From NCBI GenBank assembly GCA_947179155.2, contig OX359278.1:19941244-20005243 (forward strand): 64,000 bases of DNA, given 5' to 3'. Source of the stretch: Hedera helix. Its lineage: Eukaryota; Streptophyta; Magnoliopsida; Apiales; Araliaceae. Of this stretch, positions 56,177-64,000 are shown piece by piece; the stretch's first letter is position 1; each line of letters starts with the position of its first letter. The notes beneath the pieces were generated by a model. That model was not told the origin of the DNA. It ran no database searches and saw nothing but the letters and a program-made list of their open reading frames with translations. Both the position numbers and the translations under genes were made by a program.

Positions 56177-57247
56177 AGCGAGGAATGCGAGAAGAGTTTT
56201 CAAGAACTCAAGAGGAGACTTGTTTCAGCTCCTGTTCTGACCATTCCATCAGGATCACGAAAATTCGTCATATATAGCGATGCTTCAGGCAAAGGTCTAG
56301 GCTGTGTCCTTATGCAACATGGAAAGGTTATAGCTTATGCCTCTCGACAACTCAAAGATTATGAGAAAAATTATCCTACTCATGATCTAGAGTTGGCAGC
56401 AGTCGTTTTCGCGTTGAAGATCTGGAGACACTACTTGTACGGAGAAAAAGTGGATATCTATACGGATCATAAAAGTCTCAAGTATTTCTTCACCCAGAAG
56501 GAACTCAACATGCGACAACGACGTTGGTTTGAGCTGTTGAAGGATTACGACCACACAATCCAGTATCACCCGGGAAAGGCAAACGTTGTAGCTGACGCTT
56601 TGAGCAGAAGATCTTATGCGAGTACAAGTGCACTGCTGACAACACAAAAGTGTATTTTGTACGACTTGCAAAAGATGGAGATACAGCTAAAGACACCAGG
56701 GACCCACTCGAAGATTGCTCACGTGCAAGTAGAACCGGCTTTAATCGATAAAATTAAAGCTGCGCAAGCTACCGATCCGGAACTGATGAACATGATGAAG
56801 AAAGTACAAGAAGGTGCCATTCCCGAAGCAAGAATCGACGAGAAAGGAATACTTCGAGTCAACTCTCGACTCTGTGTTCCTAACGATCCTGAATTAAAGC
56901 ATAAAATCATGATAGAGGCACGCAACACGCCATTTGCAATCCACCCAGGAGGTACTAAGATGTATCGAGATCTTCGACATACATTTTGGTGGAACAATAT
57001 GAAAAGGGAGATTGCAGAGTTTATCTCAAGGTGCTTAACTTGTCAACGTGTCAAGGCAGAGCATCAAGTACCTAAGGGTCCTTTACAACCACTTGAGGTT
57101 CCCGAATGGAAGTGGGAACACATCAATATGGATTTCGTGACGGGTCTTCCCAAAGTTTCTCAAGGCTTAGATGCAATTTGGGTCATCGTAGATAGATTGA
57201 CCAAATTCGCTCATTTTTTTGCCTATACGAGAAAACTTTTCACTTGA
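56177..57247 (+). CDS. Gypsy RNase H and integrase N-terminal half
   Basis: Open from the deletion point: ECEKSFQELKRRL, then RNase H (VIYSDASGKGLGCVLMQ, TDHKSLKYFFTQKELNMRQ, HPGKANVVADALSRR), then the integrase zinc-binding region (H..., CLTCQRVKAEH) and the start of the catalytic core (MDFVTGLPK, first Asp intact; AIWVIVDRLTKFAHF). The frame is lost in a run of seven T at 57214-57220, one T too many against relatives. No initiator codon of its own is evident, since it was part of a polyprotein. Confidence 0.85.
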   Translation, partial: SEECEKSFQELKRRLVSAPVLTIPSGSRKFVIYSDASGKGLGCVLMQHGKVIAYASRQLKDYEKNYPTHDLELAAVVFALKIWRHYLYGEKVDIYTDHKSLKYFFTQKELNMRQRRWFELLKDYDHTIQYHPGKANVVADALSRRSYASTSALLTTQKCILYDLQKMEIQLKTPGTHSKIAHVQVEPALIDKIKAAQATDPELMNMMKKVQEGAIPEARIDEKGILRVNSRLCVPNDPELKHKIMIEARNTPFAIHPGGTKMYRDLRHTFWWNNMKREIAEFISRCLTCQRVKAEHQVPKGPLQPLEVPEWKWEHINMDFVTGLPKVSQGLDAIWVIVDRLTKFAHFFAYTRKLFT

Positions 57248-58220
57248 ACGTCTTGCCGGTATGTACATAAATGAGATCGTGAGATTGCATGACATGCCAG
57301 TTTCCATAGTTTCTGATCGAGATCCTAGATTCACTTCACGCTTTTGGATCAGTCTACAAAAAGCTATGGGCACTGAACTACGTTTTAGTTCTGCATACCA
57401 TCCTCAAACGGACGGACAATCGGAAAGGACGATCAAGACCCTCAAAGATCTTTTGAGACTTTGTGTATTAGACTTCAAAGGAAGTTGGGATAAGTACTTG
57501 CCATTGGTGGAATTTTCCTACAACAACAGTTACCAAGCAAGTATAGGTATGGCTCCATTCGAGGCTTTATATGGACGCAAGTGTCGCTCTCCAGTATGTT
57601 GGAATGAGGTAGGAGAAGCAAAACTGTTGGGACCCGAGTTGGTACGCTTGACGACCGAAAAGATCCAAATGATCCGACAACGAATACAGACAGCACAAGA
57701 ACGACAAAAGAGTTTTGCCGATCTTCATCGGAGAGATGAGAGATTCAACGTCGGAGATCATGTATTCTTACGTGTTTCTCCATGGAAAGGGGTTACGAGA
57801 TTCGGAAAGAGAGGAAAGCCCAACCCTCGATTTATTGGCCCATTTGAAATCCTCGATCGAGTAGGATCCGTAGCCTACAGACTAGCCCTACCACCAAGTA
57901 TGTCTCGCATCCATAACGTTTTTCACATATCTATGTTACGTAAATATGTGAAGGACCCAAACCACGTCATTGAGTTAGAACCAGACGTTATAGCAGAAGA
58001 TTTAACGTATGAGGAAGTACCTGTTAAGATCCTAGATAAGAAGGAGCAGATCTTACGCTCAAATGTTATACCTCAAGTTAAGGTTTTATGGAGGAACCAA
58101 GATATTGAGGAAATGACCTGGGAGCTAGAATCTGAGATGAAGTCTAGGTATCCATACCTCTTCGAAATGCCAGGTACGTCAATTTCGGGGACGAAATTTC
58201 ATAAGGAGGGGAGGTTGTAA
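57219..58220 (+). CDS. Gypsy integrase core, C-terminus and chromodomain
   Basis: Open for 333 codons after the frameshift: PIRENFSLERLAGMYINEIV, second Asp in VSDRDPRFTSRFW, Glu in TDGQSERTIKT, then VSPWKGVTRFGKRGK and FHISMLRKYVKDPNHVI. The chromodomain has YEEVPVKILDKKEQILRS and LWRNQDIEEMTWELE. The frame runs through the PPT, and its TAA (58218-58220) is supplied by the first bases of the 3' LTR. Apart from the T-run frameshift the integrase looks intact, unlike that of the 13.6-kb element. Confidence 0.88.
   Translation: MPIRENFSLERLAGMYINEIVRLHDMPVSIVSDRDPRFTSRFWISLQKAMGTELRFSSAYHPQTDGQSERTIKTLKDLLRLCVLDFKGSWDKYLPLVEFSYNNSYQASIGMAPFEALYGRKCRSPVCWNEVGEAKLLGPELVRLTTEKIQMIRQRIQTAQERQKSFADLHRRDERFNVGDHVFLRVSPWKGVTRFGKRGKPNPRFIGPFEILDRVGSVAYRLALPPSMSRIHNVFHISMLRKYVKDPNHVIELEPDVIAEDLTYEEVPVKILDKKEQILRSNVIPQVKVLWRNQDIEEMTWELESEMKSRYPYLFEMPGTSISGTKFHKEGRL
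58203..58215 (+). other. Polypurine tract
   Basis: AAGGAGGGGAGGT abutting the 3' LTR; upstream TTTCGGGGACGAAATTT block. Confidence 0.9.
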
Positions 58221-61162
58221 GACCCCGAATTTATGAAATACAAAATTTAATTTTTCTTCATATATATTTTTCCTGAAACAGTAAATGGTTAAATTGACAA
58301 AATTGAAAGTTAAGGATGTTATGTGCAAATTTTATTTTGTCGGGGAATATTCGTTTGGTCGGGGAATATTCGTGCCGTACGACGGCGCCGAAATAACAAA
58401 TTATTTGTGGACCCCACAACGGAATAATTGTCGGATATAGAAAACGACAGAAGTAACCTTTTTAAATATAAATAGTCAACGATGTTAACTGTTTAAATAC
58501 TGGTGATAAAAGAATAGTAGTATACGGTAATTTATGGTATTTCAGTATAGCACACGGTATTCTACAGTAGCACACGGTATTGCACAGTGTCTCATATTAT
58601 TGGTCTGATAATTGACACCATAACTGTTGCGCATCATTTCATCAATAATTGTCACTGCATAATATTTTATATTATCAATTCAATTATTATTGCTACACAG
58701 TATTTTGCATTATTGATTCAATAATTGTCATTACACCGTATTTCATATCATCGAGTCAATAATTGTTGGTGCACTGTAGTTTAAAATTATTGAATCTAAT
58801 AATTGTCACAGTAGCAAATACACTATAATTTATATTATTAAATTAATAAAAATATGTAACGTGTTTCTTACATTATTGTGGTAACATTATTTTATATGTT
58901 GGACTCACAGGAAGAATAAATAAATAAATAAAAAATAAATAAAAAATAAAATAATTAATTTTACTATTTGAAATAGTAACGTGAATATTGACGTGAATAG
59001 TGACGTGAATAGTACGTGAATAGTAAGAAACATGTGGGACCCATTGTGGGGCCCACATGAAATGTGAGAAATGTGAGAATTTGCTGAAGAGTTGGTGGAG
59101 GCTGCGCAGCAGCCTCTGCTGAAAAATTTTTCTGTTCACCTACCATGCATAGTAACTTATTTTCTCCTATAAATAGATTGTTCAGCTGAATAGAAAAATC
59201 ACACCTAAAATATAAAATTTTTCTATAAGAATTTTATGAGTTTTCTCTGAGAATAGTAAGGTTATTTTGAGAGTTTGAAAGCCAAAAGGAGTGCAGAAAA
59301 TTTTCAAGTAAGTCTTTTATTAAAGAGTAGTAATTTCATAAATTCCTATTTTTCACGGTATTCACAAATCTTCCTTTAGAAGACTCTTCTTTGAGAAGAT
59401 TCATTTTTAAAAGCTTCTTTTGGAAGATTTATTTTGGAATATTATTTTAAAAACTATTTTAAAGTTGTTATATTATACTACCAAAATTATGTTAAATATA
59501 TATAATTTTGATAGTTCATAATATACGAGTTATCGTACACCTTGAAATTTATATGTGGTAATTACTAATTATATTAAAAATATATAGGTTGATCAATCTC
59601 ATTTAAATCAATATCCAGTCACGTGTTAAGGTAAGGGGTATCACTCTTTTCATCATCATAAATGGATATTATTTTCTTTCTTACTTGAAGGGATTATCAT
59701 TCTTTAATTCTCGAAAATAATATCGTTTCTTTCTTGTGCCATTTATTTCCATGTATTAAATTGTGGGAATAACCTTACGGCGCGGTTTACCGCCTGTTGG
59801 TGGATAACCCTTGTTATTTGTCTCGTGTGGAAATAATTTGTCTACACGAATTATCACATGACACTTTTATTCCATATTCGTAAGTGATATCATTTTCCTT
59901 TATACTCATAAGGGATACCATCTTTTTCATCTTCCATTATTCAAACTTACTATGGTAAGGGATATTAATTCCCTTCACCTTTTGTTAATCAAACCTGCTA
60001 CGGTAAGGGATATTACTTTCTTCCATACACCTAAATCGAAACTTATTATGGAACTATTGCTTCTATAATTCCTGAAAATATTATATGTTCCATAATAGTT
60101 GAATTTCATTAGTTCAACTGAACCTTCCTATTTTCTGAACATTTCTATTGAACTGTAATCGTTATTCTGAACTGTGGATCTTGAATATCATTTTTAAATT
60201 TCACTCCACATCATGTTGGCAATTTGGACATTATTTGAATCTGCACAAAGTAAACTTCCGATACTTATTGTTTATCCTGTTCTTCTGTTCATCATTTGTA
60301 TCACTGTTATTTGTATTAATCATCAAGAATCAAGCTGTTGTGAATATCTGTGGCCGGGGGCACAGATGTGATATAATTGATGAACAGATGATAGGTTAAA
60401 GGCGATATACTAGGTTAAAGGCGATACATCTGTTCGGTGTCTTTTATGACACGTGGTGAATGTTCTCTTTGGCCCGTAGTGCAAAGATGAACTGTTGGTT
60501 GGTATGATTATGACCAAAGGCTGAATCTGGTATAATCATGACCGTTGGTGTTATATTGAATGTCTTTGGCCCGTAGTGCAAAGACGAACTGTTGATCTGC
60601 ATGATTATGACCAGGAACTGTGAAGTTGTATTATCTTGACTAATGGTATTTCAGATGATAAAAGTTGATGATATTTTTACTAAAAAGAGAAGCGAGTGGA
60701 CATTATAGTCTGCATTATTCTTCTAATAGATTGTTCATTCCGCTGCTATTATTGATCTGAACGTTGTTTAAGAATTTAACTGCAGTTTTTGATATAAACC
60801 TTGTAGTCTATTGTATTCTATCAAGAACTCAACTGTTGAAGGCTAATGATAAATTATTCGTCATTATCTTAGTCATGATATTTCTTACTGGGCTATTTGA
60901 GCTCACCCTTTCTTTTCGTTCCATTGTTTTTCAACAGGAGATGAGAACGTAACGGGGTCTAGCCGGGGAATGGAGTGAGAGTGCGGGGATAGCTATCATA
61001 GTCTTCACGTGTTATAAAATAGTGTGGCAATAATAATGAAGACTTAGTTGTGTTGTATTATCCACTGTATTGTTGTACGTTGTATTTCATTGTAATAATT
61101 TTGTTGTAGTCTTTTGACGACTCAAGTTTGGGCTGTGTGGGCCTAGATTTGGGGGCATCACA
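58216..61162 (+). mobile_element. 3' LTR of young Gypsy
   Basis: 2,947 bp, same length as the 5' LTR. Ends GCATCACA against GCGTCACA in the 5' LTR. TATA 59168-59175, hairpin 60889-60905. Confidence 0.95.
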
Positions 61163-61167
61163 AGTAA
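61163..61167. repeat. TSD (AGTAA), right
   Basis: Matches 51736-51740. Confidence 0.95.
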
Positions 61168-61475
61168 AACTAAAACTGTGATGCCCCCAAATTCGGGTCC
61201 CTTAAACCTCGGGTTCGGTGTTCACTATTCATTACTAAACAAACATTCATAAACTAAATCTTCAATAACTCGTGAAAAATATACATAATTTAATTACAAA
61301 ACGTACCTTCAATCCTAGGTTCCACTAACCTTAATATATCATCATTACCTTATAATACAAAAGGTTTACACATAAAGTAAGAACTAAATTACTTCTCCTC
61401 ATTCACCTTTCCTTTATCGTTGCATTCCTTAAATCACTCGGCTTAATTGAAAAATAGTTCATGATATAGCAAGGG

Positions 61476-61494
61476 TGAACAACTACTTTGCTCA
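61476..61494 (-). promoter_or_regulatory. Conserved LTR hairpin (minus)
   Basis: Sense strand TGAGCAA-AGTAG-TTGTTCA; the one departure from perfect pairing is G.U in RNA. Followed by CCCTTGCTATATCATGA. 299 bp from the LTR end. Confidence 0.65.
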
Positions 61495-62479
61495 ACAAGT
61501 TTAAATAACATTAAAGGATATATCATGAATGAAAAAGAATTAGCTCTTGGAACTTCAACAATATATAATAATTGTGAAGACATGCAACTTTGAGTAAACA
61601 TTCTCAATTGATTTAACAAACTGTTTCTCATGCTGAAAGGTCACAAGACCATGAACATACGTTTTAACTATTTACAATATCCTGTAGACAGAAGACTATC
61701 ATTTCGTTTTGAATATTAACAATCATTTCCATTTTAATATCCGATGATGGGTACTCTAGGTGATCAGCCTATTGTATGTTTATATTGTGCACGCTATAAC
61801 CATTAAATATCGTTTTGACCGGAATTATTTCATCCGACCCAAGTTTTATCTTTTCATAATAATTTGTTCATTTCAGATTTTTCCATCAGATTCCGCACCA
61901 CAACAATATGGTTTGGACTAGCTTCAAAAATATTCAGATTAATGAATTTAACATATACATGGTCTAGCCGAAATAATTGGGCACATATCCTTCTCTTTAA
62001 ACAGTTCATAATAAGAACAGTCATGAGAACACATGTTATATCTAGCCGAAACAAATAACATAGATATTTCTCTTTAAATATTTCATAACGTGAACAATCA
62101 TGCAATTGCACATAAGTGCGAATGTCAATAATATTATCGATGTGGAATATTGTTAGATAATTAAACAACTTAAAGCTCTGGCAATAGAATACAAGTTTAG
62201 AAAACTTGCTCAAGAATAATTGAATAGGGTTAAAGAACTTGCCTCGTGCGTAGTCTACTGCTAACAATTCAATTTACTATCCTTTGAACCGACCTAATAA
62301 TTAATCAGTTCGATCTTAAATTAGTATCATATAAACAATCTTATGATAACTTTATAACTTTTACATGACCACATAATTAAATAATTACGAATATTTAAAC
62401 ACTTAGAAAATATTATCATTACTTGATAATATTTAAATAACATAAAATCTATATTATTATTTAATATAGTTCATACACT

Positions 62480-63005
62480 TATCTAATATTATTAACAATT
62501 TAATAATATTTTATTAGTATTATAATATTATTAATCATTTAATAATATTTTATTATCATTCTATTATTATTAATCCCTTAATAATATTTTATTAAACTTC
62601 TAATATTATTAATCATTTAATAATATTTTATTAAATTTATAATATTATTAATCATTTAATAATACATTAATCATTTTTAAATATTATTAACCATTTAATA
62701 ATATTTTATTAATTATGTAATATTATTAATCATTTAATAATATTCTAATATCTTATTAATATTATTACTCATTTAATAGTATTTTAATCATTATATAATA
62801 TTATTAATCCTTTAATAATATTTTATTAGTTATCTAATATTATTAGTTATTTAATAATATTTTATTAATGATCTAATATTATTAATTATTTAATAATATT
62901 TTAATATCTTATTAATATTATTAATCATTTAATAATATTTTATTCATCTTCTAACATTATTAATTATTTAATTATCTAATATTATTAATCATTTAATAAT
63001 ATTTT
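62480..63005 (-). repeat. Tandem AT palindromes
   Basis: Repeated AATATTATTAATCATTTAATAATATT-like units, the reversed and diverged counterpart of the arrays at 34816 and 44608. Confidence 0.85.
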
Positions 63006-63297
63006 ATTAATTATATTACCCTTTATTTATTACTTAATAAATAATTAGTTACTCTCTCTTTTCGTTTTAATTATTATTTAATATTAATTAAATAGTAATT
63101 AATCACCTTATGACTCTTAATTATTATTTAATATCCACATAATAAATAATTAAATATTTTCTTTTTATTGGGTCCCAAATTAATTATATTAATTTTTAAA
63201 TATTTTTACCCATTTTGGTCTTAAATGATTTGAACCGACCCGTTTAAAACGAACCGACCCGACCAGACCTGAAATTAAAAAGATCCATCTGTGAACA

Positions 63298-63360
63298 GTG
63301 ATGAGGGCCCCGACCCTCAAAATAACAAAGGAACGAGGGCCCCGTCCCTTGAGTGGCAGA
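63298..63360 (-). repeat. GC-rich repeated word in LTR
   Basis: GAGGGCCCCGACCCTC and CGAGGGCCCCGTCCCTT, two versions of one word about 30 bp apart. AGGGCCCCGACC (63304-63315) is the inverse of the Copia leader word at 47531-47542. Confidence 0.8.
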
Positions 63361-64000
63361 ATCTGCAAAATTTCCATTTTCAGATTTTTCAATTTTTGCT
63401 CATTTGATTAAAACTTGAATAAAATAAAATCTATACATCCAAATGACCTCCAATTGGTATCGATGGATTCGTATTTTCTTAAACTACAATATTCCATCAT
63501 TGAATCAAATTTTTGAAAGAGTTTTGGTTATGAAAAATAGCGACAATGTGGGTTATTTGTACATTAGGTCATTAAAATGACATGTTTTGCGGTAAAAGCC
63601 ATAACTTCATTATTTTTCCATATTTTTGAAAGCTTCAAGTTGGGTTCTCTTTAAAACTCATGTATGTAACTTTATAGCCATAAAAATCCATTTTCCAACT
63701 TGTACATTTCAAATTACAACATTAAACATCACATGCTGAGTTAGGGTTTTACCGGTAAAGTTCGATATGAACATTTATACCATTTTTATGCATACCACAC
63801 ATACCAATACATGATATAAACACATCAAACCACGAATATACATATATTACATAGTTTAAGACTTCTAGACCATTAAAACAAGTTTTGATCGGTTAAAAAT
63901 ACATTTTAACCGTTTAAAATCGTTCTAGACTACAAAAATGAAGTAAAGGAAGGTTAGAGCAATTTTAAATCTTTGTGACTTGTGTGCTCTTCTTCTTCTC

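Larger units (their letters stand above)
51741..61162 (+). mobile_element. Young Ty3/Gypsy element lacking RT
   Basis: Two LTRs of exactly 2,947 bp with about nine substitutions by eye (roughly 0.3 percent), PBS, PPT and perfect TSD. The internal region is only 3.5 kb: an unrecognised ORF in the gag position, a damaged protease, then a direct jump from the pol N-terminus to RNase H, integrase and chromodomain. The RT domain is absent. Near-identical LTRs with such an internal deletion imply recent movement using proteins from a full-length relative. Confidence 0.95.
61177..64000 (-). mobile_element. Ty3/Gypsy LTR, partial, minus strand
   Basis: The plus-strand left end TGTGATGCCCCCAAATTCGGG is the reverse of a Gypsy LTR 3' end. 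Blocks match the reversed 13.6-kb element LTR: the AT palindrome array (62480-63005), GATCGGTTAAAA near 63887, and the hairpin region near 61440-61510. No PBS lies outside the end, so it is a 3' LTR or solo LTR continuing beyond the window. No credible ORF. Confidence 0.85.

Overview
This window reads as a flowering-plant chromosome segment, most likely eudicot, made almost entirely of transposable elements nested inside one another. Evidence: LTR retrotransposons primed by plant initiator-Met tRNA, Ty3/Gypsy pol genes ending in a chromodomain (Tekay/Del-like), Ty1/Copia remnants, a CACTA DNA transposon, and exon scraps matching plant myosin (class XI type) and the plant menaquinone/phylloquinone protein PHYLLO. 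I see no intact host gene, no structural RNA gene and no CRISPR array. The species cannot be named from the sequence alone.

Layout. 1-1749: minus-strand Gypsy LTR running off the left edge. 1750-14596: an old Ty1/Copia element (LTR end, PBS, leader, then gag-pol debris), split by an 8.0-kb non-coding LTR element at 3805-11804 with a TCACA target duplication. 14597-14907: scrap of a second Gypsy gag. 14908-24149: minus-strand Gypsy with 3' LTR, decayed pol and gag and the tail of an extra upstream ORF; a 1,557-bp solo LTR (TSD ACGCG) sits in its RNase H. 24150-24411: Copia LTR piece. 24412-31121: CACTA-derived DNA with a decayed TNP2 transposase, myosin and PHYLLO exons, and one recognisable terminus. 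31122-47053: Copia integrase/RT interrupted inside RT by a complete 13.6-kb Gypsy (32716-46279, TSD TTATA). 47054-51740: further Copia copy. 51741-61162: a young 9.4-kb Gypsy (TSD AGTAA) with near-identical 2,947-bp LTRs but no RT and no recognisable gag. 61177-64000: minus-strand Gypsy LTR leaving the window.

How the parts relate. The order of insertion can be read from the nesting: Copia first, then CACTA, LARD-like and Gypsy insertions, with 51741-61162 the youngest. The 13.6-kb Gypsy has gag, protease, RT, RNase H, integrase and chromodomain in order, disabled by two nonsense codons, a frameshift and loss of an integrase Asp. The 9.4-kb element must have moved with proteins supplied by relatives.

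Most interesting signals: (1) an acidic/coiled-coil ORF between the PBS and gag whose C-terminus is conserved in two different Gypsy elements; (2) a short hairpin about 260-330 bp from the 3' end of every complete Gypsy LTR 3' region here, with G.U-compatible changes and, in four of five families, a 5-nt AnnnG loop; (3) GC-rich repeated words in otherwise AT-rich leaders and LTRs, two of them shared exactly between unrelated superfamilies; (4) a recently mobile element lacking RT; (5) CACTA-borne fragments of two host genes side by side.
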